NCBI GenBank assembly: GCA_025362495.1
Contig: JANYGI010000071.1
Coordinates: 1 to 36,035, forward strand
Direction: 5' to 3'
Length of the DNA: 36,035 bases
Origin: Byssovorax sp.
Lineage (GTDB): Bacteria > Myxococcota_A > Polyangia > Polyangiales > Polyangiaceae
The position numbers were made by a program, and so were the translations under genes. The notes below the pieces were generated by a model, which did no database searches, was not told the origin of the DNA, and saw only the letters and a program-made list of their open reading frames with translations. Shown here one piece after another: positions 1 to 7,257 of this stretch (positions are counted from its first letter, which is position 1; each line of letters starts with the position of its first letter).

Positions 1-392
1 GCGAGCATAAACGTTGAGTTGTTCTGTCCTGCGCCGGGTTGCGACATCCGTCGAACGAGGGCGACCAAGTGCATGGGGGTGGTCCCCGTAGGCCCGCCCG
101 TGGTGACCTTGAGGTCGCTCGACGTGGAGCTCGTCCGGATCGCGCCGTAGCCGCCCTGAGGCGCCGTCTCGTCGACCGTGCAGTAGGCGCCCGCCGAGCT
201 GCTCATCGCACCCGCTGTGCCTCCGTCGTTGGCCAGCGTGAGGATACTTGAGCCGCTGCGGGTAGTCCTCGACGTGACGCCCACCTTGTCAGCGCGCAAG
301 ATGAAGCGCGCCGAGCTGCCGAAGAGCTGCGCTGGCGTGAGGAGGCGCGCACGCCGCTTGGAGAAGCCAGGCCCGATGCCGACGCCGATCAT
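1..392 (-). CDS. Partial tail-fibre/adhesin-like protein (C-terminus outside window)
   Basis: The frame is open from an ATG at 392 to the window edge, giving about 130 codons with no stop, so the C-terminus is missing. The ATG overlaps the stop of the upstream gene in a TGATG junction, which supports this start. The N-terminus reads MIGVGIGPGFSKRR; after that the product is rich in Ser, Thr and Gly (for example SGSSILTLANDGG and TSSTSSDLKVTTGG), as in virion fibre or concanavalin-like surface proteins. Its position at the end of the tail-fibre block suggests a tail tip or host-recognition role. I recognise no specific family, so the function is inferred from composition and place. Confidence 0.65.
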   Translation of the reverse strand, partial: MIGVGIGPGFSKRRARLLTPAQLFGSSARFILRADKVGVTSRTTRSGSSILTLANDGGTAGAMSSSAGAYCTVDETAPQGGYGAIRTSSTSSDLKVTTGGPTGTTPMHLVALVRRMSQPGAGQNNSTFML

Positions 393-739
393 CAGTAGCC
401 CGCGAAGAGGCCGGTGGCCGTCGTGCCGGACTGGTAGATCTTCGTCACCCCACCGAGCGGCAGGTTCTCGAAGTCCGTGACAGCGATCACGAGGCCCGTT
501 TGCGCGGTCCCATCGCCCTTGAGACAATCCACTTTGATATTGCCCGCCGCGGTCGCGCGGATGCTACGCGGGAAGCCGGTGGCGCTGGTGTACGTGAGAT
601 CGCCGCCGCTCACGTCAGCTTTCTCGAAGCCCGTCCACGGCTCGGAGGCCGTGCGCAGCGAGCCGCGATCGTCGATGCCGAGCGCGCGCGTCGCGCCGTT
701 GGTGAGGCGCTGCAGCGCCGAGATGAATTGACCCTTCAT
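392..739 (-). CDS. Small tail spike-base-like protein
   Basis: This is a 115-residue protein. The start is an ATG preceded by GGAG 5 bases upstream. The C-terminal half (TGFPRSIRATAAGNIKV, then GGVTKIYQSGTTATGLFAGY) resembles the small spike-base proteins of the RCAP_Rcc01079 type found at fibre or spike attachment sites in phages and gene-transfer agents, which typically end in a GTTATG-hydrophobic motif. It overlaps the next gene by one base (TGATG) and sits among tail-tip genes. A structural role at the spike or fibre base is likely; the family assignment is from memory of the motif and is moderate. Confidence 0.65.
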   Translation of the reverse strand: MKGQFISALQRLTNGATRALGIDDRGSLRTASEPWTGFEKADVSGGDLTYTSATGFPRSIRATAAGNIKVDCLKGDGTAQTGLVIAVTDFENLPLGGVTKIYQSGTTATGLFAGY

Positions 740-771
740 AATGACTCCAGAGCAGGTGAGGGTGAGGGTGA

Positions 772-1008
772 TCAGGGCGCGGAGCAGGGCACCGCGCAGA
801 CATGCTCGGTCGTGCACGCGTGCCCGCAGCAGTCGCAGTCGTCGAGACACGGCGCGCCAGCGCCAGCGTCGCCGAAGGAGGAGCAGCGGGCGCCGCCGCC
901 GGAGGTGCTCGACGCGTTGGAGCAGTCCGGCCTGGAGGGGCCGCCGGGCGGCGGGCCGCATGCGGTGAGTGCGAGAGCGACGAATCCGGCGATAAGAGTG
1001 CGAAGCAT
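772..1008 (-). CDS. Cysteine-rich lipoprotein
   Basis: This is a 78-residue protein with a clear lipoprotein signal: MLRTLIAGFVALALTAC, with the lipobox Cys at residue 17. A Gly/Ser/Pro linker leads to a Cys-dense C-terminal region (CLDDCDCCGHACTT, then CAVPC). An AGG lies about 6 bases before the ATG. The mature protein should be lipid-anchored in the envelope, with several disulfides possible in the periplasm or at the surface. Lipoproteins within phage tail regions may act in superinfection exclusion or as spanin partners. No spanin-like inner-membrane partner is adjacent, so exclusion or lysogenic conversion is the better guess. The lipobox is observed; the function is inference. Confidence 0.7.
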   Translation of the reverse strand: MLRTLIAGFVALALTACGPPPGGPSRPDCSNASSTSGGGARCSSFGDAGAGAPCLDDCDCCGHACTTEHVCAVPCSAP

Positions 1009-1042
1009 AGGTATCCTGAGCTGAGTCCGTGGTGTCGTTGGG

Positions 1043-1867
1043 CTACGATCGCCAGTAGCCGTCGGGGAGGGCAATACCGGCGCCCGCGGGGTTCCACTCG
1101 GCAACGAGGATGTGGCCCGGGGCAAGCGTTTGCGGCGGGACGACGATGGCCGTTTTGAGCTGGGTCCAGTCGCCGGAGCCACCGGAGCCCGACGTCTTCG
1201 TCGACGTCGCGTAGACCGATACCTTGCTACTCACGCCAATCGCCGTGTTGACGTCGTAGATCGTGAGATCGCGGCGGTTGATGTCGTTCGACAGCAGGTT
1301 GGCGAAAGTAATAAACGCGGGATTGACCGTCACGGTCGCCGTCGGCGAGCCCATGCAGATCACGGAGACAAGGCCGGTGAGCGCGGCGGGCTGCGCGGGC
1401 TGCGGGACCACGCTTGGACCGAGATGTGTCGAAGTGGCAGCCGCCGCGCGCTGCCCCGCGTTGAGGATCGCCGTGGTGCCGCGTACCGGGTCCGACTCGT
1501 ACGTCTCATCCTTGGCGCCGACCTCGCCGCCGTTCGCCAGAGGCACGTAGAGCTTCGCCGTCGAGATCGTCGTCGAGGGGCTGTTGTTGCCGTCGACGCC
1601 TTTGCCGTTGTTGATGCGGCAGCGCAGGATCGCGGCCGTGCCGGCGACGAGCGCGGTGGTGGTCGCCGTCTCGCCGAAGGGCCCGGACTGGACGATCACG
1701 TAGTCGCCCACGTTCGAGGTCTCGTCGGTGCCGATGACGTCCCACTCGACGCTGCGCACTGAGGTGGTGTCGTCGAGCGTGGCAACGACGGTGGCACCGG
1801 CCGCGAAGCTGCCTTTGACGCCTGGCGCGCCGAGGCCGAACGCGAACACGGGAGAGGGTGCGGTCAT
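1043..1867 (-). CDS. Probable tail/virion surface protein
   Basis: This is a 274-residue protein with no membrane segment or signal. It is rich in Thr, Val, Ala and Gly with alternating beta-like stretches (for example GVKGSFAAGATVVATLDDTT), consistent with Ig-like or other beta-sandwich virion proteins. It lies between the tail-fibre gene and other tail-tip genes but is separated from the fibre gene by two plus-strand genes, so it may need its own promoter in the 85-bp interval 1868-1951. I see no strong Shine-Dalgarno sequence. No specific family is recognised. Confidence 0.7.
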   Translation of the reverse strand: MTAPSPVFAFGLGAPGVKGSFAAGATVVATLDDTTSVRSVEWDVIGTDETSNVGDYVIVQSGPFGETATTTALVAGTAAILRCRINNGKGVDGNNSPSTTISTAKLYVPLANGGEVGAKDETYESDPVRGTTAILNAGQRAAAATSTHLGPSVVPQPAQPAALTGLVSVICMGSPTATVTVNPAFITFANLLSNDINRRDLTIYDVNTAIGVSSKVSVYATSTKTSGSGGSGDWTQLKTAIVVPPQTLAPGHILVAEWNPAGAGIALPDGYWRS

Positions 1868-1914
1868 AGGTCACGGACGCCCACGCGAGAGCAGGGAGAT
1901 GATGGTGGAGGGGA

Positions 1915-1944
1915 TTGACCGTGCCGGCGGCGAGCCCGTAACCT
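1915..1944 (+). promoter_or_regulatory. Candidate sigma70-type promoter for the plus-strand gene pair
   Basis: TTGACC at 1915-1920 and TAACCT at 1939-1944 are separated by 18 bases, close to the sigma70 consensus in an otherwise very GC-rich sequence. Transcription would begin about 7 bases after the -10 box, at or just before the ATG at 1952, implying a leaderless or nearly leaderless mRNA. This would give the inverted genes independent expression. It is based on sequence match only. Confidence 0.5.
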
Positions 1945-1951
1945 CGCGCGC

Positions 1952-2452
1952 ATGGCGATGTGGGAGCTGCACGACGGGGAGGTCCAGGTCGGACCGCACG
2001 ACGACGATCGCGTCGTGCGGATGATCGTTGCGGGGTTGCCGGAAGCGACGCTCCTGCGGGTCGCGGGGAGCGAGGAGTGGAAGAGCCTGCGGACGCACGC
2101 GCCCTTCGCCCTGGCGCTCAGCAAGCGCGCCGGTGGATTTGCGCCGGTGGCCGCGCCCGTTGTGGCCGTCGCGCCTCAGCCACAGCCAGTTCAGGCCAAG
2201 AAGGTGAAGAAGTCCGAATTCATCGGCGCCGGTTGCGTCGTCCAGGGACTGGGCTTCGCCGCGCCCGTGCTGGGCTTCGTCACGATGGGCCCGGTGGGCG
2301 CCGTCCTCGGCCTTGGAGCGCTGCTCGTGCTCTTCATCGTCGGCAGCCAGATGGCGTCGTTTTGGGCCTGCGGTGCATGCGGTTCGAAGCTCGCGAGCCC
2401 GGAGGCCACGGTGTGCTCCGCGTGCCGCGCCGAGCTCACGTCGGGATCTTGA
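1952..2452 (+). CDS. GYF_2-like two-helix membrane protein with zinc ribbon (putative moron)
   Basis: This 166-residue protein is encoded against the direction of the surrounding phage genes. Residues 1-56 (WELHDGEVQVGP..., ending near EEWKSLRTH) look like a GYF_2-type domain. A Pro/Ala/Val linker follows, then two hydrophobic helices at about residues 89-112 and 114-135, and a C-terminal zinc ribbon with Cys140, Cys143, Cys155 and Cys158 (CxxC-x11-CxxC). No Shine-Dalgarno sequence precedes the ATG, matching the leaderless promoter proposed immediately upstream. The architecture is like host envelope or sensor proteins and unlike virion proteins, so it may alter the lysogen's membrane or exclude other phages. 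ATG at 1958 is an alternative start. The function is inferred. Confidence 0.8.
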   Translation: MAMWELHDGEVQVGPHDDDRVVRMIVAGLPEATLLRVAGSEEWKSLRTHAPFALALSKRAGGFAPVAAPVVAVAPQPQPVQAKKVKKSEFIGAGCVVQGLGFAAPVLGFVTMGPVGAVLGLGALLVLFIVGSQMASFWACGACGSKLASPEATVCSACRAELTSGS

Positions 2453-2527
2453 CGGGTTGACGCCGCTCCTCGGCGGCCGCAGCCTCATCTTTGGCGGTGC
2501 GGCGTGCCCCCGCTGGAGGTTGCAGGG

Positions 2528-2887
2528 ATGCGTGCGTCTTGGTGGCTGGTGGCGGTGTGCGGGCTGGCGACGGCAGGGTGCGAAGGCGGCAGCGGCAAGC
2601 CCGTTCCGCCGATCTTGTGGGGACCCATGCAGCAGCCCGACATTTTTAGCGTCGCGTGCACGAACGGCATCGCGCGCCTCGAGATGCCGGACCGCGACAT
2701 CGTCAGCCTCGCCGGCACCGTCGCCATGGGGACGGCGGCCACGTCGAACGATGCTGCGAAGCTTCTCGGGACGAACTCGGGCCCGGTGGTGATCTCGTTT
2801 GCCGACGGGCTCGTCGTTGCGCGATGCCAGATCCCCGACCTCGGCGCGGCCTCCCAGGTAACCTTCCTGGTGCCGGCGACGTTTTAA
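2528..2887 (+). CDS. Lipoprotein, second gene of the plus-strand pair
   Basis: This is a 119-residue protein with a clear lipoprotein signal: MRASWWLVAVCGLATAGC, lipobox Cys at residue 18. The ATG at 2528 follows a GGAGG 9 bases upstream, so it is preferred over the in-frame ATG at 2504. The mature domain is small, with Cys at about residues 43 and 101 that could form a disulfide. It follows the GYF_2-like gene by 75 bases and is probably co-transcribed with it. Its TAA stop overlaps the TAA stop of the opposing tail-fibre gene in a shared TTAA. A role in exclusion or envelope modification is plausible but unproven. Confidence 0.75.
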   Translation: MRASWWLVAVCGLATAGCEGGSGKPVPPILWGPMQQPDIFSVACTNGIARLEMPDRDIVSLAGTVAMGTAATSNDAAKLLGTNSGPVVISFADGLVVARCQIPDLGAASQVTFLVPATF

Positions 2888-4233
2888 GGCAGCGTCACGT
2901 AGGCGTTGGGGCCCGTGTAGCTGAAAGCGCTCACGGCGAACCAGTGCGCTCCATCCCAGACGAAGTGGATGCCGTACTTGCCGTTTGCTCCGCCGGTGAA
3001 CGACCCAACGCCGCCGGACACGTTGTCGGCGATGACCAAGTCGTTGGCGTTGGCAGCGGTAATCGTGCGCTCGACGTAGATCCCGAGCCCCTTCATCACG
3101 GAGCCGCCGGGATCGTCTAGAGTCCACGTACGCGTGCCAGTCAGTACGGGGCAGCGCAGTCCGTCATTCTGCGTTGCGTCAATCACCGCGTTGGCGTTCG
3201 GGCCGGTGCTCACGCGCCCCGTCGTCCAAGCGCCCGCGCCGGAGCGCGTTTCCGAGCCCGTGCGCGTCGTGGTCGCGCCGTTCGCGATGAGCGCACCAGC
3301 GAGGTAGGTGTCCTGCGAGCCGAATGCGTGCGTCTCGGCGCTGCCGTTGCTGTGCGCGAGCGTCGTGCCCGAGGCGCAGGTGAACGTGCCGAGCCCGCTC
3401 AGCGTCGTGGCGCCCGCGAGCGCCACCACGCTCGTGCTGTTGCAGGTGAGCGCGCCGGCGACCGTCGCCGTCGAGCCCACCGCGCACGTGAACGTCGCCA
3501 GGCTCGGCACCGTGGTCGCGCCGCCGAGCGACGTCGTGCCAGCGGAGATCGTGACAGCCGACCCTGAGATGTTGACGTCGGCCGCGTTGACGTTGAACTG
3601 CGCGCCGGCGCCGGTGACCAAGAACGTCGCCCCGTTCGGCACCGTGGTCGCGCCGCCGAGCGACGTCGTGCCAGCGGAGAAGGCGACGGTAGCGCTCGTG
3701 GCGGTGATGAACGAGCCGCTGAGGGCGTGGAGGAGCCCGCCGCTTGCGAGGTTGACCGTGCCTGCCACGCTCTCCACCGCGCCGCTCTGCACGTTGATGA
3801 GCGAGCCGCTCTGGGCTAGCAGCGTCGAACCGGAGCGTAGGACGATTTCGCCGCCGCTCTCGACCGCGACTTCGCCGCCGCTGAGCACGTCGAGCACGCA
3901 CCCGGTGTCGATCTCGAGGAGCCCGCCAGAGCCGCCGGTGATGGTGCCGTCGAAGGTAGCGTCGCCGTGGAGCGTGGTGGTCGAGCCGGTCGCGGTGACC
4001 AGCGTGCCGCCGCTCGCGACGGTGAGCACGCCCGCAGAGCCGATCTTGACGGCCGCGTCGAACTCCCATCCAGCGCTGCCTGCCGTCCAGCGGATGAGGC
4101 TGGCGTTGGCGTAGTCGCCGCCGCCGATGGTATCGAGGCCACGGGATACGTCGACGCGGATCTTGTTGAGGAACGCCGCCGGAATGACGGTCACAAACCC
4201 CACGAACGGCGTGGACCAGAGAGAGAACGACAC
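2884..4233 (-). CDS. Repeat-rich tail fibre protein
   Basis: This is a 449-residue protein. The GTG start overlaps the TAG stop of the upstream gp48-like gene by one base (TAGTG). After a short N-terminal segment (SFSLWSTPFVGFV) that probably attaches to the baseplate, residues 65-330 consist of Ser/Gly/Thr/Ala-rich short repeats such as SGGEVAVESGGEIV and SAGTTSLGGATTVP, the pattern of a beta-helical fibre shaft. The C-terminal ~70 residues (around YGIHFVWDGAHWFAVSAFSY) are aromatic and less repetitive, as expected for a tip domain. The position after the Mu gp48-like gene matches the Mu fibre gene. Receptor specificity cannot be read from the sequence. Confidence 0.85.
   Translation of the reverse strand: MSFSLWSTPFVGFVTVIPAAFLNKIRVDVSRGLDTIGGGDYANASLIRWTAGSAGWEFDAAVKIGSAGVLTVASGGTLVTATGSTTTLHGDATFDGTITGGSGGLLEIDTGCVLDVLSGGEVAVESGGEIVLRSGSTLLAQSGSLINVQSGAVESVAGTVNLASGGLLHALSGSFITATSATVAFSAGTTSLGGATTVPNGATFLVTGAGAQFNVNAADVNISGSAVTISAGTTSLGGATTVPSLATFTCAVGSTATVAGALTCNSTSVVALAGATTLSGLGTFTCASGTTLAHSNGSAETHAFGSQDTYLAGALIANGATTTRTGSETRSGAGAWTTGRVSTGPNANAVIDATQNDGLRCPVLTGTRTWTLDDPGGSVMKGLGIYVERTITAANANDLVIADNVSGGVGSFTGGANGKYGIHFVWDGAHWFAVSAFSYTGPNAYVTLP
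3504..3680. repeat. 45-bp exact direct repeat inside the tail-fibre gene
   Basis: Bases 3504-3548 and 3636-3680 are identical over 45 bp, with a period of 132 bp (44 codons). They encode the repeated SAGTTSLGGATTVP unit of the fibre shaft. An in-frame period lets copy-number change by recombination alter shaft length without breaking the frame. Confidence 0.85.
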
Positions 4234-4898
4234 TACGTGCCTCCGAGGAAGGTCTGGTCGCACACGGCGACATCACAGATGCAGACGCCTTTGTCGACAC
4301 CCACTTGGAACGTCATCCAGGCAGGGCAGAGCGAGGCGAGCTGGCGATTGATGCGCGAGACCAGCGCAAGAAAGTCCGCGTCGGTGAAGCCGAGCTTGAT
4401 GAGCTTCACGCCCACGACTGCTCGATTTGACGACCACTCGAAGCCAGGCGGACCGGGGTTGATGCCCGGCCAGTAGACGGTGGCCTGCGCAGCGTCGACG
4501 ATGGCGAGACCGCCAAAGGCAGTTCCCGCCGAGGCCGCGCATACGTCGTTGATGTCCCCGAGCGTGTTGCCGACGAGCCCGCGGAGCTGCGCGGCGACAG
4601 CGCGGCGGCGCGCAGGCGGGGTGTCACCCGGCGCGGGGCGCAGGCCACAGGCCTGCTCCCACGTGGGCAGCGTCTCCAGCATGCGCGCGGGGACCATCTG
4701 CCCGCGTAGGCGCCCGTTGATCGCCCAGATCGCCGTGATGGCGAGCGCGTGCGCGTAGCACTCGGCGTAGATGGCTGTCTCGGGGGAGACGTCCCAGCCG
4801 GGCGCGAGGGCGTCGAGGAGCGCCTGGTGCTCTAGCTCCACCGTCGACGCCCCGCCCCCGTAGCGTCGGGGGTAGCAGTTGCGGCCGTATTTCGGCAC
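4233..4898 (-). CDS. Baseplate/tail protein, Mu gp48-like (YmfQ/DUF2313)
   Basis: This is a 221-residue protein. The N-terminal part (LEHQALLDALAPGWDV, then ETLPTWEQACGL) matches the YmfQ/DUF2313 pattern: a short helix, a variable region, then a W-E-x-x-x-G-L motif where the tail protein joins the fibre network. The C-terminus is Cys-rich (VCICDVAVCDQTF). In Mu the corresponding gene lies between the gp47-like baseplate J gene and the fibre gene; here one extra small gene intervenes. It is probably needed to attach fibres to the baseplate rim. Confidence 0.8.
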   Translation of the reverse strand: MPKYGRNCYPRRYGGGASTVELEHQALLDALAPGWDVSPETAIYAECYAHALAITAIWAINGRLRGQMVPARMLETLPTWEQACGLRPAPGDTPPARRRAVAAQLRGLVGNTLGDINDVCAASAGTAFGGLAIVDAAQATVYWPGINPGPPGFEWSSNRAVVGVKLIKLGFTDADFLALVSRINRQLASLCPAWMTFQVGVDKGVCICDVAVCDQTFLGGT

Positions 4899-4901
4899 CG
4901 C

Positions 4902-5384
4902 TCAGCGCCCGTCGATTTCGACGATGGTGCCGTTGGTGAGGTCGCTGACCACCTCGGCGAGGGTGAGGATGACGACGGAGATCACGCGTCCGCTCTCAAT
5001 CGTCTGGACGTGGCCCGCCACGCTGATCGACTTCACACGCCCCGACGAGCCGCGGAATACCACCGGCTCGACGATTCCGAGCTTGTCGGTAAACGTGGCC
5101 GGGTAGGTGATCGTGTACTGGCCTGTGCCGACCTTGGCGATCACCGGCAGATCGGCAGAGCCGGTGCCCATGTGGCTGGCCCCGCCTGTCGCCGCGATCG
5201 GGCCGTTGCTGCCTGTCGAGGTGGCGAAGCGGACGAAGGCGCGTTCGCTCGTGTGCGTGAGGTGCGCGAGGTCCTCGCTGCGGCGCATGTCCTCGGCGGC
5301 GGACATCTCGATCTTGGGGTCCTCGACCGGCACACCGTCCTTCTTGACGCCGCCAAAATCATCGATGCTGCGGGGAAGTGCCAT
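4902..5384 (-). CDS. Hypothetical baseplate-region protein
   Basis: This is a 160-residue protein with no signal peptide or membrane segment. The N-terminal third is charged and probably helical (MSAAEDMRRSEDLAHLTHTS). The rest is beta-rich (GTGQYTITYPATF, then VEPVVFRGSSGRVKSISVAG), suggesting a virion protein. It sits between the baseplate J-like gene and the gp48-like gene, with gaps of 5 and 3 bases, so it belongs to the baseplate operon. I do not recognise a family. Confidence 0.75.
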   Translation of the reverse strand: MALPRSIDDFGGVKKDGVPVEDPKIEMSAAEDMRRSEDLAHLTHTSERAFVRFATSTGSNGPIAATGGASHMGTGSADLPVIAKVGTGQYTITYPATFTDKLGIVEPVVFRGSSGRVKSISVAGHVQTIESGRVISVVILTLAEVVSDLTNGTIVEIDGR

Positions 5385-5389
5385 GGGGG

Positions 5390-6856
5390 TCAGGCTCGGA
5401 TCGCGAGGGTGGCGAGGACGAGGACGTTCGGCGGATCGGCCGTCGTCGCGGGGATCGACGGCGAGGTCCGCGGCGTCGTGGTGCCGGTGTCGTAGACCGC
5501 GGCGAAGACGGCGCCGCCGATCTCGGGGTAGGCGTTGGTGAGCTGCGCGAGCTGGATGCTCGTGAGATCGCTCGGCGAGGCGAGGTCGGTGGAGGGCTGG
5601 CGCCGTCCGCGCGGCAAGATCTCAGGGCTCGTGGTCTTCTCGCCGGGGCCGAGGCGGACCACGGCGGCCGCGAAGGTCGCCGCGTAGTCGACGAGCGACA
5701 CCGCGCCGGCGGAGACGTACGCGCCGAGCGGGGAGACCGTGAAGCCGCTCTGCGCGGTGATGGTCCAAGCGCCCGCGCCGCCACCCACGCTCGCGACGAC
5801 GTACTCGCGCATGACGTTGGCGCTGGGGTCCCAAACGCCGATGCTGGTGCCCACGGCGGGAGACGCTGTGGCAGCCACCGTTGCGACGCCCGTACCGGCG
5901 TTGTAGGCGGTGACCAGCGCGTCCTCGGCGGGCCACGGCGATGCGTCGCGCCAGCCGCCGCCGGCGCCGCCAGCGACCTGCGGCAGGGAGAGGCGGAGCT
6001 GCAGGACGACGTCGACGCGCTGCGCGGTCACCGAGGTGACGTTCTGACTCTCCTGGCCAGGCATTTTTCCGCTGACGTAGCCCCGTACCGTGGCGAGAAT
6101 GGCCGCGGGCAGCGTGCGATCGCCACCGGCCTTAGTGAGCGCGATGTCGTAACTCGAGGGACCGCGGACGGCCGGGTAGCAGACCGCGAGCTCGACGCTG
6201 GCCGTGCTCTCCTCGGCCCATGCCACGACGGAGCTCCAGTTCCCGCCCACGGGCGGGAAGGCGAGGTGCTGGAGCAGCCGTTCGCGGAGGCGCTCGTTGT
6301 CGTCGGCGAGGACGCCGCCGGTGAGTCCTGCGAGGCCCACCGTGCATTTGCTCGCGAGCGGCCCGATCTGGGCGCTGTCCCAGGTGAGCTGCGTGCCCGC
6401 GACCTGGTTGGTGTCGGGGCCACCGTCGATGGCGATGAGGTCGACGCTTGCACCCGTGGCGTAGGTGCCCTGCGAGATCGTCTTGTACTTCTTGCCGTTC
6501 GGCGCCGAGGCCTGGAAGTCGGCCGGGATCGTGACCGTCGACGAGCTCGTGATCACGACCGAGCCGGCGGACGGTCCAGCGGGACGCTTCCGCACGCCGA
6601 AGATGCCGGCGAGGATGGTGAGCGCGTCGCCCGTCGCGGTGAGCGGGTTGCTGTCCTCGAGCGCGAGCTCGTTGTTGGCGACGGCGACAGCGATGCGCCC
6701 GGCGAAGACGTTGGTCCGGATGTAGTGCTCGCTGCCAGGCAGCGTGTTCGCCTCGAGCCCGCGGCGCGCGAACGCGTGGTCGATGGCACGGAGGAGCGTG
6801 GCCCTCGACTCGTCCTGCGTCGGGTAGTTGGCGTCGGCGATCGCGGGAAAGCTCAT
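5390..6856 (-). CDS. Baseplate J-like protein (Mu gp47-like)
   Basis: This is a 488-residue protein of the baseplate wedge. The N-terminus (DESRATLLRAIDHAFARRG), followed by a helical stretch and a section beginning ALEDSNPLTATGDALTILAG, is characteristic of the gpJ/gp47 family. The middle has the usual NERLRERLLQHLAFPPVGGN motif followed by a Val/Ala-rich region about variable wedge geometry (ASVELAVCYPAVRGPSSYDI). It begins with a 4-bp overlap with the gp46-like gene. It should connect the gp25-like wedge protein to the outer baseplate. Length and gene order agree with the family, and I see no disruption. Confidence 0.9.
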   Translation of the reverse strand: MSFPAIADANYPTQDESRATLLRAIDHAFARRGLEANTLPGSEHYIRTNVFAGRIAVAVANNELALEDSNPLTATGDALTILAGIFGVRKRPAGPSAGSVVITSSSTVTIPADFQASAPNGKKYKTISQGTYATGASVDLIAIDGGPDTNQVAGTQLTWDSAQIGPLASKCTVGLAGLTGGVLADDNERLRERLLQHLAFPPVGGNWSSVVAWAEESTASVELAVCYPAVRGPSSYDIALTKAGGDRTLPAAILATVRGYVSGKMPGQESQNVTSVTAQRVDVVLQLRLSLPQVAGGAGGGWRDASPWPAEDALVTAYNAGTGVATVAATASPAVGTSIGVWDPSANVMREYVVASVGGGAGAWTITAQSGFTVSPLGAYVSAGAVSLVDYAATFAAAVVRLGPGEKTTSPEILPRGRRQPSTDLASPSDLTSIQLAQLTNAYPEIGGAVFAAVYDTGTTTPRTSPSIPATTADPPNVLVLATLAIRA

Positions 6857-7257
6857 GAGGTGGTTTGCAGCGTCCCGGTGAGAAGATTGCGGTAGCTGAG
6901 TCGCGGATTGAGCCCGTCGCGGCCGTCGTCGACGACATCGAGCGTGAGGATCTTGATGGTCGGCTCGCGACCCACGGTGAGCACGGCGAGCGCGGCGCGG
7001 ATCTGCGTGGCCAGCGCGGCTTTGCTCTCGGGGGTGATCGTCGCCGGCTGCGTGACGCCGAACGCGAGGAGGAGCATCACGCGTTGCGCGACGTCGTCCA
7101 TGGCCACGAAGCCGCCCTCATCGTTGATGACGTACTTGCGGCTCATGCCGTCGATGCCGCGCGAGGAGGTGAGCCGGTTTACCGGGGGCGCGGAGACGTC
7201 GAGCGCGGGCGCGCCGAAGGGCGCCCCGCCGAAGGGGGTGGAACCGAATCCGATCAT
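6853..7257 (-). CDS. Baseplate wedge protein, Mu gp46/gp25-like
   Basis: This is a 134-residue protein. ATG at 7257 overlaps the spike gene stop by 4 bp. After a Gly/Phe/Pro-rich N-terminus (GFGSTPFGGAPFG), the core (KYVINDEGGFVAMDDVAQRV, then a central LLLAFG and TIKILTLDVVDDG) matches the layout of small gp25-like wedge proteins, which usually carry an early GD/DEGG segment, a helix leading to an LLL-x-x-G motif, and a late beta strand. It lies exactly between spike and J-like genes as in Mu. The assignment rests on motif layout and gene order. Confidence 0.78.
   Translation of the reverse strand: MIGFGSTPFGGAPFGAPALDVSAPPVNRLTSSRGIDGMSRKYVINDEGGFVAMDDVAQRVMLLLAFGVTQPATITPESKAALATQIRAALAVLTVGREPTIKILTLDVVDDGRDGLNPRLSYRNLLTGTLQTTS

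Noticed and set aside
5378-6895. A 505-codon plus-strand frame opposite the baseplate J-like gene
   Set aside because: It has a low-complexity, Arg/Gly-rich translation and lies exactly antisense to a well-supported gene.
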